In this document: positions 17,681 to 26,338 of the stretch, in pieces | Layout: every line of letters starts with the position of its first letter | How positions within the stretch are numbered: position 1 is the stretch's first letter | Origin: Pusillimonas caeni | GTDB taxonomy: Bacteria > Pseudomonadota > Gammaproteobacteria > Burkholderiales > Burkholderiaceae_B | Length of the DNA: 57,840 nucleotides | Direction: 5' to 3' | Assembly (NCBI RefSeq): GCF_003545815.1 | Contig: NZ_PDUW01000015.1 | Coordinates: forward strand, 1-57,840 | Position numbers and translations under genes: made by a program | Notes under the pieces: generated by a model | Databases searched by the model: none | What the model saw: only the letters and a program-made list of their open reading frames with translations | Told to the model about the DNA's origin: nothing

Positions 17681-18821
17681 GAGAATCGATTGCACCGAAT
17701 TTGGTGATGAAGCCGGTTTCAGGGTCGTCGCCCCGATAGACGATCTGGGCGTCGCGGGGCGCGCTGTAATGTTCTCCGTAGCGCTCGCAGGTATAGGCGC
17801 GCACCACATTCAGCTCCGGCGAAGCGCGAAAAGCCTCCAGCGCGCACGCTTCGGCGAAGCTGGCGCCGCCGGCGCGCCAGCTTTGTTCCAGCACGCCGGC
17901 CTTGATGCGTCCGCGGGCATCTTTGCCGCGCGCGACGTCGTAGTTGCGGCGCGAAGCGAACAGGCCGGGATAACATCGCTGGGCCGCGGCGTCGTAAAGG
18001 CGGGCCAGGCGTACCGCCTCGCGCTGGGCCTCGTCCAGCGGCAGCGCCAGAAGCTCGTCATAGCCGCCTCGCGCGCAAAGCAGGCTCGATCCGCCGTAGA
18101 CCAGCTGCGCTTCATTATCGGGCGTCAACGATTGCGTGCCCACATACGATATCGTCATGCCGCCTGCGCGAGCCTGTCCGACACTGTAGGTTTCGACATC
18201 CCGCAGGTGTTCTTCCAGTACCAGGCCGTGGCGGGCGATCTCTTCTTCGTCCTGGGCCGCGAGCGCCTCTTCGAACTCGCGGCGGTCCGAGGCCAGGATC
18301 TGGCCCCGGCCTCCGCTCGCCCGCACCGGCTTGATGCGGATGGGGCCCAGCGCCAGAAGCCGGATCCCCGCCAGCCGGGCGTCGGCCATGCTGAACACCG
18401 TGGCGCCCAGCAGGACGGCCGGCCCGGCGTCTCGCGAGAACGAATGGCTCCACCCCTCGGGCGCCATGGAGTCCGGATGGAGCAGGGCGTGCGTAATGGC
18501 CTTGGTGGCGACGAAGTCGTAGGGGACGATGCCGCCGAACAGATCCTCGTCGCCCCGGATGTCGTGGACGAAGCGCTCGAACGGCTCCGGAGCGGCCGTC
18601 CGCACCAGGGTGCGGGAGGGCACATAGTAGATGCCGCCGGCATGCGGCGGATCGTGGGGCGAATAGTCCGCGGCGAAATCCAGCTCCAGTAGCCCCGCCA
18701 GCTTGCGGGCAAGCGCTTCTTGCGAGGCGCACTCGTGGGGCGGGGCGTTTTGCCTGCGCGGAAAGGCGACCACGGTGCGGGGTCCATTCTTGGCTTCGGC
18801 AAGGCGTAAGGTGGCGGCCAT
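17664..18821 (-). CDS. DUF3182 family protein, ATP-grasp-like
   Basis: A 385-residue protein matching what I know as DUF3182. The central segment IRIKPVRASGGRGQ resembles an ATP-grasp nucleotide-binding loop, so ATP-dependent ligation is possible but unproven. AGGAGCG precedes ATG 18821, which is preferred although the frame is open much further upstream, across the oppositely oriented cytochrome bd genes. It is the first of the minus-strand series leading to ligD. Confidence 0.68.
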   Translation of the reverse strand: MAATLRLAEAKNGPRTVVAFPRRQNAPPHECASQEALARKLAGLLELDFAADYSPHDPPHAGGIYYVPSRTLVRTAAPEPFERFVHDIRGDEDLFGGIVPYDFVATKAITHALLHPDSMAPEGWSHSFSRDAGPAVLLGATVFSMADARLAGIRLLALGPIRIKPVRASGGRGQILASDRREFEEALAAQDEEEIARHGLVLEEHLRDVETYSVGQARAGGMTISYVGTQSLTPDNEAQLVYGGSSLLCARGGYDELLALPLDEAQREAVRLARLYDAAAQRCYPGLFASRRNYDVARGKDARGRIKAGVLEQSWRAGGASFAEACALEAFRASPELNVVRAYTCERYGEHYSAPRDAQIVYRGDDPETGFITKFGAIDSHGDSE

Positions 18822-19043
18822 GCAGCGCTCCTGCGAAATCGGGCCTTGCTGAGCGCAAACAGCGTGCCCGGCGCCCGCCGGCCTGACGTTTGCACAGAAG
18901 GCGGCGCGCGGCCCTGGCCGGGGATGCCCATACGGCGCTATAGTGTGATGGATGGAATAGTCCGGCGGCAGGCGGCCTGCCGGCGCTCGCGCGGTGGCGC
19001 GAAGGCACCCGGGCTTTCTTCCTTGATATACAGGAGCGCAGGA

Positions 19044-20459
19044 ATGGATCTCGATGCCTTGATGTTGTCCCGCATTCAGTTCGGCTTTACGATTTCCTTC
19101 CACATCATATTTCCGGCCATCACCATAGGCCTGGCCAGTTATCTTGCCGTGCTCGAGGCCTGTTGGCTGCGCACCTCCAACGCGGTCTATCGCGATCTGT
19201 ACCATTTCTGGGTCAAGGTGTTTGCCGTGAATTTCGGCATGGGAGTGGTGTCGGGCGTGGTCATGGCCTATCAGTTCGGCACCAACTGGAGCCGGTTCTC
19301 CGATTTCGCGGGCAGCATCACCGGCCCCTTGCTGGCCTACGAGGTGCTGACCGCCTTCTTCCTCGAGGCGGGCTTCCTGGGCGTGATGCTGTTCGGCTGG
19401 AAGCGCGTCGGCCCCGGCCTGCATTTTTTCTCCACCGTCATGGTGGCGTTGGGCACGCTGATTTCCGCGACGTGGATCCTGGCCTCGAACAGCTGGATGC
19501 ACACCCCCCAGGGCTACGAGATCATCAACAACCAGGTCGTGCCCGTCGACTGGGTCGCCGTCATCCTCAATCCCTCGTTTCCCTACCGCCTGGTGCACAT
19601 GACCCTGGCGGCGTACCTGGCCACCGCTCTCATGGTCGCCGCCTCGGCGGGATGGCATCTGCTGCGCGGCAATGACAGCGCCGCGGTGCGCAAGATGCTT
19701 TCCATGGCGATGTGGATGCTGCTGCTGGTCGCGCCGCTGCAGGCCGTGGTGGGGGACTTCCACGGGCTCAACACGCTCAAGCATCAGCCCGCCAAGATCG
19801 CCGCCATAGAAGGGCACTGGGAGAACAAGCCGGGCGAGGCCGTGCCGCTGACACTCATAGGCTGGCCGGACATGAAGGAAGAACGCACGCGCTTCGCGGT
19901 CGATATTCCGCACCTGGGCAGCCTCATCCTGACCCATAGCTGGGACGGCCAGTTCAAGGGGCTGAAAGAGTTCGCGCCCGAAGACCGGCCCAACGCCACC
20001 GTGGTGTTCTGGACCTTCCGCATCATGGTGGGGCTGGGCCTGCTGATGATTGCGCTGGGCTTGTGGGGCGCCTGGGCGCGATGGCGGGGCACGCTGTACC
20101 GGCAGCGAGGCCTGCACCGCTTCGCGCTGGGCATGGGCGCAGCGGGGCTGGTGGCGCTGCTGGCCGGCTGGTATACGACTGAAATCGGACGACAGCCCTG
20201 GATCATCCACGGGCTGATGCGCACCGCCGACGCGGTCACGCCGCACAGCGCCGGCGAAGTCGGGCTGGCGCTGGCGCTTTTCATCGTCGTGTACTTCATT
20301 CTGTTCGGCGCGGGCATCGTATATATCCTGCGGCTGATACGCACCGGGCCGCAAAGCCACGAGCCCCAGGAGGGCGGCCCCGGAGAGCGGCGCACGCCGG
20401 CCCGGCCGATGTCGGCCGCCGAAGAGGGCAAGCGCTCCAACGACACTGCAAGGGGATAG
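19044..20459 (+). CDS. cioA: Cytochrome bd ubiquinol oxidase subunit I, short Q-loop (cyanide-insensitive type)
   Basis: A 471-residue membrane subunit carrying the haems and quinol site of a bd-type oxidase. The N-terminal ISFHIIFPAITIG contains a haem-ligand His (His20), and GWYTTEIGRQPW is the conserved helix signature. The periplasmic Q-loop between about residues 270 and 305 is short, lacking the insertion of E. coli CydA, which places it with CioA/short-Q-loop oxidases, often tolerant of cyanide and sulphide. AGGAGCGCAGGA precedes the ATG. cioB follows after 3 bp. Confidence 0.93.
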   Translation: MDLDALMLSRIQFGFTISFHIIFPAITIGLASYLAVLEACWLRTSNAVYRDLYHFWVKVFAVNFGMGVVSGVVMAYQFGTNWSRFSDFAGSITGPLLAYEVLTAFFLEAGFLGVMLFGWKRVGPGLHFFSTVMVALGTLISATWILASNSWMHTPQGYEIINNQVVPVDWVAVILNPSFPYRLVHMTLAAYLATALMVAASAGWHLLRGNDSAAVRKMLSMAMWMLLLVAPLQAVVGDFHGLNTLKHQPAKIAAIEGHWENKPGEAVPLTLIGWPDMKEERTRFAVDIPHLGSLILTHSWDGQFKGLKEFAPEDRPNATVVFWTFRIMVGLGLLMIALGLWGAWARWRGTLYRQRGLHRFALGMGAAGLVALLAGWYTTEIGRQPWIIHGLMRTADAVTPHSAGEVGLALALFIVVYFILFGAGIVYILRLIRTGPQSHEPQEGGPGERRTPARPMSAAEEGKRSNDTARG

Positions 20460-20462
20460 GAC

Positions 20463-21470
20463 ATGGGCATCGATCTGGCGCTGCTGTGGGCGATCATCAT
20501 TCTTTTCGGCATCCTCATGTATGTGATCATGGACGGCTTCGATCTGGGCATAGGCATACTGTTTCCCTTCATGCCCGATGCCCACGACCGCGACGTCATG
20601 ATGAACACGGTCGCGCCGGTGTGGGACGGCAACGAAACCTGGCTGGTGCTGGGCGGAGCAGGCTTGCTGGCGGCCTTTCCGCTGGCCTATGCGGTGATAC
20701 TGCATGCCTTCATGCTGCCGCTCATCTTCATGCTGCTGGGGCTGATTTTTCGCGGCGTCGCCTTCGAGTTCCGCTTCAAGGCCGAGCCCGACAAGCGGCA
20801 TTGGTGGGACAAGGCCTTCATCTTCGGTTCGTTCTGCGCCACTTTCTTCCAGGGTGTCGTGCTGGGCGCCTACATGGACGGCCTGACGGTGGCGGACCGA
20901 AGCTATGTCGGCGGTGTGCTCGACTGGATCACGCCGTTTTCGATCTTCACCGGTCTGGGCCTGATCGTGGCCTATGCGCTGCTGGGATGCACCTGGCTCA
21001 TCTTCAAGACCGAAGGCCTTCTTTACGATCGCATGCGCGCCCTGGCGCGTCCATTGACGCTGGTGCTGCTGGCCGTCATCGTCGTCATCAGCATCTGGAC
21101 GCCGCTGGCCCACGCGGCGATCGCCGACCGCTGGTTCAGCTTTCCCAATCTGATCTGGTTCGCCCCGGTGCCGGTGTTGGTGGCTCTGGCGGCATACTAT
21201 TTGCTTGCCATGCTCGGGCGCAAGCCGCACGCCGGTCCGTTCCTGCTGACGCTGGGACTCATTTTCCTTGGCTACAGCGGTTTGGGCATCAGTATCTGGC
21301 CCAATATCATTCCGCCCGACATCTCCATCTGGGACGCGTCGGGACCGCCTCAAAGCCAGGGGTTCGCGCTGGTGGGCGCGTTGTTGATCGTGCCGTTCAT
21401 ACTGATGTATACAGCGTGGTCCTACTATGTGTTCCGTGGCAAGGTCCGGCACGGCGAGGGCTATCACTGA
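20463..21470 (+). CDS. cioB: Cytochrome bd ubiquinol oxidase subunit II
   Basis: A 335-residue subunit with about eight to nine membrane segments. Typical signatures are IMDGFDLGIGILFPF and WDGNETWLVLGGAGLLAAFPLAYA. It pairs with subunit I for assembly and stability of the oxidase. ATG 20463 follows AAGGGGATAGGAC. Its stop overlaps the start of the small third subunit (TGATG), so the three proteins are translated together. Confidence 0.94.
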   Translation: MGIDLALLWAIIILFGILMYVIMDGFDLGIGILFPFMPDAHDRDVMMNTVAPVWDGNETWLVLGGAGLLAAFPLAYAVILHAFMLPLIFMLLGLIFRGVAFEFRFKAEPDKRHWWDKAFIFGSFCATFFQGVVLGAYMDGLTVADRSYVGGVLDWITPFSIFTGLGLIVAYALLGCTWLIFKTEGLLYDRMRALARPLTLVLLAVIVVISIWTPLAHAAIADRWFSFPNLIWFAPVPVLVALAAYYLLAMLGRKPHAGPFLLTLGLIFLGYSGLGISIWPNIIPPDISIWDASGPPQSQGFALVGALLIVPFILMYTAWSYYVFRGKVRHGEGYH

Positions 21471-21601
21471 TGCCGGAGCGTCGTCCATGGGCGGCCCGCA
21501 TCGGGTGGCTGCTGCTGTTCTGGGCGGGCGGCGTGGCAGCCTTGGGCCTCGTGGCCTATCTGTTGCGCTTGTTCATGAACTGGGCGGGTTTCAGTTCCTG
21601 A
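21470..21601 (+). CDS. Small bd-oxidase-associated membrane protein (CydX-like, DUF2474 type)
   Basis: A 43-residue protein with a basic N-terminus (MPERRPWAARIGW) and one hydrophobic helix (LLLFWAGGVAALGLVAYLL). Position right after subunit II with a TGATG overlap, size and topology match CydX/CydS-type subunits; the sequence resembles DUF2474 proteins found after cioB. It is expected to stabilise the oxidase haems. Confidence 0.82.
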   Translation: MPERRPWAARIGWLLLFWAGGVAALGLVAYLLRLFMNWAGFSS

Positions 21602-21703
21602 ACGCCGGCATGCGTATTGCTGGCTAAGTATTTCGTTACCACTGGGGTGATAACACCAATGTATTTTGGCTCGCTAAAGCTTTATCCTTGAAGGTTAAAG
21701 AAG

Positions 21704-21805
21704 ATGGGAGAAGCGCCGGCCGTACTGTTCAACTTCGGCTCCAGGCTGATTCAACTGCCGCGAGGTATCGCGGATTCGATTCAAACCAGGTTCATCCATG
21801 ATTAA
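21704..21805 (+). CDS. Possible 33-residue leader peptide before the sigma-54 activator
   Basis: A short frame beginning MGEAPAVLFNFGSRL and ending with a TAA that overlaps the activator's start (ATGATTAA). Its ribosome binding site is weak (AAAGAAG). The overlap would let its translation control the activator, whose own Shine-Dalgarno is poor. It may equally be chance; no homologue is recognised. Confidence 0.25.
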   Translation: MGEAPAVLFNFGSRLIQLPRGIADSIQTRFIHD

Positions 21806-22760
21806 AACCTCACGATTCCTCGGGCATTCGCCGGCCGCCTTTCGGCTCGCACGCTCCATCGTCAAGGCGGCTCCCACCGGAGCCAGCGTGTTGATCATCG
21901 GCGAAAGCGGCACCGGCAAAGAGGTCGTGGCCCGCGCCATCCACGGGCGAAGTCCGCGCCGCAACCAGCCCTTCGTCGCCGTCAATTGCGGGGCCATCAG
22001 CCCCTCGCTGGCTGAAAGCGAACTCTTCGGCCACGAAAAGGGCAGCTTCACCGGCGCGGTCAGCAGCACCGAGGGCTGTTTCGGGCGCGCCCACATGGGT
22101 ACTTTGTTTCTGGATGAAATCACCGAGATGCCACTGTCCATGCAGGTGCAACTGCTGCGCGTGCTCGAGAACGGCACCTATCACCGCGTGGGGGGCTCCG
22201 AGCAGCGCAAGGTCAACGTGCGCATCATCGCCGCCACCAACCGCGACCCCAAGATGGCTGTGCAGGCTCATACCTTCAGGTCCGACCTGCTGTACCGCCT
22301 GGCGGTCTTCCCCATTCGCGTGCCTTCGCTGCGCGAGCGCAAAAGCGATATCGCCTACCTGGCGCGGCGTTTTCTGAATGAGCTCAACGAACAAGAAGGC
22401 ACCAACAAGGTGTTTGCGCCCGACGCCCTGTACCAGCTCGAAAACTACCATTGGCCCGGCAACGTGCGCGAACTCAAGAACACCGTCATGCGCGCTTTCA
22501 TCCTGGCCGACGACGAGGTCGAAGTCCTGCCCATGAACGCCGAGGGGCAGCCGCGCCGGCTCGAGGTCAAGCACGGCCTGCTCAAGATTGCAGTGGGCAC
22601 GCCGCTCAATTCGGCACAGCGCGCGGTCATCATGGCCACGCTCGAATACTATGGCGGCGACAAGCGCCGCACCGCCATGGCGCTGGGCATCAGCCCCAAA
22701 ACGCTTTACAACCGGCTCGAAGAATTCCGCAAGCAGGGCTACGCCTTCCAGGCGGCCTGA
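21798..22760 (+). CDS. Sigma-54-dependent activator without an N-terminal sensor domain
   Basis: A 320-residue AAA+ enhancer-binding protein: Walker A GESGTGKE (35-42), sigma-54-contact loop GSFTGA (82-87, in place of the usual GAFTGA), Walker B TLFLDEI and RSDLLYRLAVFPI sensor region. The C-terminal Fis-type HTH is in KRRTAMALGISPKTLYNRL. There is no receiver, GAF or PAS domain, as in PspF, so activity must be set by a partner or by expression level. It follows the bd oxidase genes by about 200 bp on the same strand; whether it controls them is unknown, and I found no clear -24/-12 promoter before cioA. Confidence 0.88.
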   Translation: MIKTSRFLGHSPAAFRLARSIVKAAPTGASVLIIGESGTGKEVVARAIHGRSPRRNQPFVAVNCGAISPSLAESELFGHEKGSFTGAVSSTEGCFGRAHMGTLFLDEITEMPLSMQVQLLRVLENGTYHRVGGSEQRKVNVRIIAATNRDPKMAVQAHTFRSDLLYRLAVFPIRVPSLRERKSDIAYLARRFLNELNEQEGTNKVFAPDALYQLENYHWPGNVRELKNTVMRAFILADDEVEVLPMNAEGQPRRLEVKHGLLKIAVGTPLNSAQRAVIMATLEYYGGDKRRTAMALGISPKTLYNRLEEFRKQGYAFQAA

Positions 22761-22835
22761 GGCATGCGCTGAAACCCTGTGCCGAGTAAGTAGCCGTCTG
22801 TTCGCGGCATCCGTGGCAAGCCGCTAATGCAAGCT

Positions 22836-22922
22836 GTTGGAGGCGATGTTGTACATGCCGCGCGTTGGAGGGCGCTGCCTCGATCCGCCCGACCGCGCGG
22901 CATGTACAGCATCGCCTCCAAC
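22836..22922. repeat. Long inverted repeat with 29-bp arms
   Basis: Left arm 22836-22864 and right arm 22894-22922 are complementary over 29 bp with one T-G mismatch (22849/22909), separated by a 29-base loop. It sits between the convergent ends of the sigma-54 activator and yeiH. It may terminate transcription in both directions, but no T-run follows either arm. Because it is palindromic, both strands show a spurious short frame starting MEAMLYMPR. Confidence 0.85.
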
Positions 22923-22947
22923 GGCGCCTAAGAACCCGGAAAGCCCA

Positions 22948-23994
22948 TCATCCAAGCAGAGACATGACGGCTACATTGATGCCATAGCCGCCCACCAGCA
23001 AGAAGGCGAACAGCGTCGCGGCCAGCAGCATGGGGCGCAGTCCCGCTTCGCGCAAGGCGCCGGCGCGGGTGCGCAGACCCAGGGCGGCCATGGCCATGGC
23101 CAGCAATACGGCATCCACATGCAGAATCGCCTGCACGACCGCCGCGGGCAGAAGCTGCAGCGAATTGATTCCCGCCGCCGCGATGAACAATACCGCAAAC
23201 CAGGGGATGACGACACGGCGGGCGCCGCCGCCTTCGCCGCGCGACAGCACGCCGGACAGCAGGACCAGGAAAGGAGCCAGCATCATCACCCGCATCATTT
23301 TCTCGATCACCGCCGTCGATGCCGCCGCCTCGCTGACCGCCGAGCCCGCCGCTACGACCTGGGCCACTTCGTGGATGGTGGAGCCGGCATAGACGCCGAA
23401 GGCCTGCTCCGACATGCCGATGAGGGGATAGAGAAGCGGATAGGCGAACATCGCCAGCGTGCCGAACACCACCACCGTGGCGACCGCGACGGTGACCTTG
23501 TGCGCCTGGCCCTTGACGACGGGCTCGGCCGCCATGACGGCGGCGGCGCCGCAAATGGCGCTGCCGGCGCCGATGAGCATGGCGGTTTGTTTGTCCATGC
23601 GCAGCACGCGCGTGCCCAGCTGCACGGCCAGTACGAAAGTACAGGCGACCATCAGGGCGGCGATCAACACCCCCGCCCAGCCGATGTGGGCGATGTCCTG
23701 GAAGGTGATGCGGAATCCGAACAGGATGATGCCGGCCCGCAGCAGTAGGTTCTTGGAAAAATCCACTCCGGCGGCGGTGCGCCCGGCAATGGCGGGGAAG
23801 AAGGTATTGCCGGCGACCATGCCCAGAACGATGGCCAGGGTGAGGGGGCTGAGGCCCGCCTGTTGCAGCCAGGACGTCTGCGCCAGCAGCGTGCCGACGG
23901 CGGCCAGCGCGGCTGTCAGGGCCAGGCCAGGCAAGAAGCCCGGGCGAGTCAGAATGGAAAAACGGGAAGAAGAAAGCGTGGCGGTCTGCGTCAT
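22948..23994 (-). CDS. yeiH: YeiH/UPF0324 membrane protein (putative sulfate exporter family)
   Basis: A 348-residue membrane protein with about ten hydrophobic segments. Family signatures are LGMVAGNTFFP, ILLFGFRITFQDI-like IILFGFRITF, and GAGSAICGAAAVMA. Often annotated as a sulfate exporter, but the substrate is not firmly established. A divergent LysR regulator starts 112 bp away, the standard arrangement for yeiH/yeiE pairs. Confidence 0.88.
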   Translation of the reverse strand: MTQTATLSSSRFSILTRPGFLPGLALTAALAAVGTLLAQTSWLQQAGLSPLTLAIVLGMVAGNTFFPAIAGRTAAGVDFSKNLLLRAGIILFGFRITFQDIAHIGWAGVLIAALMVACTFVLAVQLGTRVLRMDKQTAMLIGAGSAICGAAAVMAAEPVVKGQAHKVTVAVATVVVFGTLAMFAYPLLYPLIGMSEQAFGVYAGSTIHEVAQVVAAGSAVSEAAASTAVIEKMMRVMMLAPFLVLLSGVLSRGEGGGARRVVIPWFAVLFIAAAGINSLQLLPAAVVQAILHVDAVLLAMAMAALGLRTRAGALREAGLRPMLLAATLFAFLLVGGYGINVAVMSLLG

Positions 23995-24055
23995 GCGCTA
24001 TTGCCTGTATGAAAGTCCAACGGAAGTCAGGCTTAAGCTTATAGTTTGCAGTAAT

Positions 24056-24100
24056 ATGAGTCCAATACCCATTTTTCACAAATGCATGAATTGAACTCAT
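24056..24100. promoter_or_regulatory. Candidate LysR operator between yeiH and its regulator
   Basis: An interrupted inverted repeat, ATGAGTCCAA (24056-24065) and TTGAACTCAT (24091-24100), complementary except at one base, lies in the 112-bp divergent promoter region. The right half ends 6 bp before the regulator's start, fitting autoregulation. Assignment to the LysR protein is by position. Confidence 0.5.
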
Positions 24101-24106
24101 AGGGCC

Positions 24107-25036
24107 ATGCGACTGAATCTTCATCTCACCCGCATATTCTTCACGGTCGCGACCCGGGGCAGCTTTTCGCGCGGCGCCGAATTGCTGCACATCAGCCAGT
24201 CGGCGGCCTCCAAGGCGGTGCGCGAGCTCGAAGAACAACTGGGCCTGGCCCTGGTCGAACGCGGCGGGGCGCGCGGCAAGGGCGGCCGGGGCCTGCGCCT
24301 GACAGAGGCCGGTCGGGCCTTGTACGAACATGCGCGCGGCATCTTTGCGCTGGAACGCGCGGCGCTGGAGGATCTGGGCGCCCGCACCGGCCTGCAGAAG
24401 GGCAGCCTGGTCATCGGGGCCAGCACGACCGTCGCCGGCTATTGGCTGCCGGGCTATCTCGCTTTGTTCGCCGAGCAGTTCCCCGACGTCGAACTGCGCG
24501 TCGTGGTCGGCAATACGGCCACCATCGGCCAGGGGCTGCTGGACTGCATCGTCGATGTCGCGGTGGTCGAAGGCGGGGTGAGCGACCCGGGCATCACCGC
24601 CTTGCGCTGGCGTGAAGAAACCTTGCTGCTGGTCGCGCCGCCCGGGTCCGGCATGACGGGAAGCGCCGAGGTGGACGCGCGCAGCCTGAGCCGCGCGCGC
24701 TGGCTGGTGAGGGAGGCCGGTTCGGGCACTCGCGAGGTCACCGAGCGTCTGATGCGGGACGAAGGCGTCCAACTTGGCGACACGATCGAAGTGGGCAGCA
24801 ACGAAGGCATTGCGCGCGCCGTGGCGCAGGGCCTGGGCGTCGCCATGCTGCCCGAAGTAGTGGTTCAAGACTTGCTGGCCCTGGGCCGCGTGGCTACCAT
24901 GAACACCAGGCGGGCAGAGCGCTATCGCCGCCCGCTATTTCTGTTGAAACGGGCGCAGCGTCCCTTGTCTCCCGCGGCCCACGCGTTTTCCACCATGCTG
25001 CAGGAGCGCGAGCCGCCTGCGCACCCGCAGCCATAG
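24107..25036 (+). CDS. LysR-family transcriptional regulator (YeiE-like)
   Basis: A 309-residue LysR protein. The N-terminal HTH (FTVATRGSFSRGAELLHISQSAASKAV spans about residues 11-37) is followed by the linker helix and a periplasmic-binding-protein-like effector domain from about residue 95. It is divergent from yeiH and probably controls it. A ZIP transporter starts 9 bp downstream on the same strand, so the two may be co-transcribed. The effector is unknown. Confidence 0.88.
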   Translation: MRLNLHLTRIFFTVATRGSFSRGAELLHISQSAASKAVRELEEQLGLALVERGGARGKGGRGLRLTEAGRALYEHARGIFALERAALEDLGARTGLQKGSLVIGASTTVAGYWLPGYLALFAEQFPDVELRVVVGNTATIGQGLLDCIVDVAVVEGGVSDPGITALRWREETLLLVAPPGSGMTGSAEVDARSLSRARWLVREAGSGTREVTERLMRDEGVQLGDTIEVGSNEGIARAVAQGLGVAMLPEVVVQDLLALGRVATMNTRRAERYRRPLFLLKRAQRPLSPAAHAFSTMLQEREPPAHPQP

Positions 25037-25045
25037 AGGCACGGC

Positions 25046-25966
25046 ATGAACAAACCCGCTTCGTCGTCCATAAACCGCAACGCTCCTCCCAGCCCGCTGC
25101 CGGCCGGGCCGGGACTGCGCTGGCTATGGATAGTGACGGCTCTGCTGCTGTGTGTGCTTTGCGTGCACGTCTACCAAGCCATCAGCGCCGGCGACGCTGC
25201 CATGCAGGGCGCTTTGCTGGGCGGCCTGGGGGCGGCGGGCGCCACGTCGCTGGGTACCGTGCCGCTGCTGTTGTCGCGCAGCTATTCGCAGCGCTTCACC
25301 GACACCCTGCTGGGATTCGGCGCCGGCGTCATGCTGGCGGCCAGCTCGTTCTCGCTCATCCTGCCGGCGCTGAACGTGGCCAGCGACCAGGGTTCGGGTC
25401 CCTGGGGCGCGGGCGGGCTGGTGGGCCTGGGCATACTGGCCGGCGCGGGCGCCCTGTTTCTCATCGATCGCCTCATGCCTCACGAGCACTTCGTCAAAGG
25501 GGTCGAAGGGTCGCGCTCGCGCGCGATGAAGCGCGCCTGGCTGTTCGTGATGGCCATCATGCTGCATAACTTTCCGGAAGGGCTGGCCATCGGCGTGGCC
25601 TTCGCGGGGCCCGACAGCGTGGGGGCCAGGTCGCTGGCGGCGGGCATTTCGATCCAGGATCTTCCCGAAGGCATGGTGGTGGCGCTGGCCCTGCATTCGG
25701 TCGGCTACAGCAAGAGGCTTTCCGCCGGCATCGCCATTCTTTCGGGCCTGATCGAACCGGTGGCGGCGGTGCTGGGCGTCATCGTCCTGGGCTTGTCGGC
25801 CGCCTTGCTGCCCTGGGGCCTGGCCGCCGCCGCGGGCGCCATGCTGTTCGTCATCAGCCACGAAATCATTCCCGAGTCGCACCGCCAAGGCCACGAAGCC
25901 TGGGCCACCGGCGGGCTGATGGTGGGCTTCGTGCTGATGATGGTGCTGGACACCGCGCTGGGCTAG
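25046..25966 (+). CDS. ZIP-family divalent metal transporter
   Basis: A 306-residue ZIP (GufA-like) membrane protein, expected to import Zn2+ or other divalent metals. The metal-site helices are visible as HNFPEGLAIGVAF and SIQDLPEGMVVALAL, and a third metal motif is HEIIPESHRQGHE. About eight membrane segments. It starts 9 bp after the LysR gene with GAGG upstream. No Zur-like site is evident. Confidence 0.87.
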   Translation: MNKPASSSINRNAPPSPLPAGPGLRWLWIVTALLLCVLCVHVYQAISAGDAAMQGALLGGLGAAGATSLGTVPLLLSRSYSQRFTDTLLGFGAGVMLAASSFSLILPALNVASDQGSGPWGAGGLVGLGILAGAGALFLIDRLMPHEHFVKGVEGSRSRAMKRAWLFVMAIMLHNFPEGLAIGVAFAGPDSVGARSLAAGISIQDLPEGMVVALALHSVGYSKRLSAGIAILSGLIEPVAAVLGVIVLGLSAALLPWGLAAAAGAMLFVISHEIIPESHRQGHEAWATGGLMVGFVLMMVLDTALG

Positions 25967-26020
25967 CATCTTGCCGCCGTCGCGGGGGCTCCGAAAAACA
26001 GGCGGTGGCGAGCGGCGGCG

Positions 26021-26338
26021 CTAACGGCCGAGTCGGGCGCGCAGGCGCGCGATCTCGGTTTCCAGGTCATCGACCCGCCGCAGCAGGTTCAGCGCCAGGG
26101 CCAGGCCCCGGGTGTCCAGCTCGAAGTCGTCGCGCAGGCGCCGCGCCTTGCGCGCCACCACGATGCATTGCGTATGAAAGAAATAATTGCCCGGATCGTC
26201 GTTCGAAGGTTCGATGATGCCGGTCTCGATCAGTTCGCGCAGCTCTTGCGCGCTAAGCCCCGACACTTCGACCACGTGCTCGAACGAGCAGATGTCCGAG
26301 GCGTTGAGCCAGACGCTTTCGGTGATTTGGGTCTTCAT
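26021..26338 (-). CDS. cbpM: Chaperone modulator CbpM
   Basis: A 105-residue MerR-like HTH protein that binds the J-domain of CbpA and inhibits its co-chaperone activity. The N-terminal half is helical ([18 protein letters not shown]) and the C-terminus is a coiled coil ([16 protein letters not shown]). The start overlaps the cbpA stop by four bases (ATGA), the classic cbpAM arrangement. Confidence 0.87.
   Translation of the reverse strand: MKTQITESVWLNASDICSFEHVVEVSGLSAQELRELIETGIIEPSNDDPGNYFFHTQCIVVARKARRLRDDFELDTRGLALALNLLRRVDDLETEIARLRARLGR

Noticed and set aside
18822-21488. In-frame upstream extension of the DUF3182 gene to 1274 codons
   Set aside because: The extension is antisense to cioA and cioB; a good ribosome binding site and family-like start occur at 18821.
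22739-23748. Short and long frames starting at the palindrome (MEAMLYMPR on both strands)
   Set aside because: They arise from palindrome symmetry and then run antisense to yeiH.
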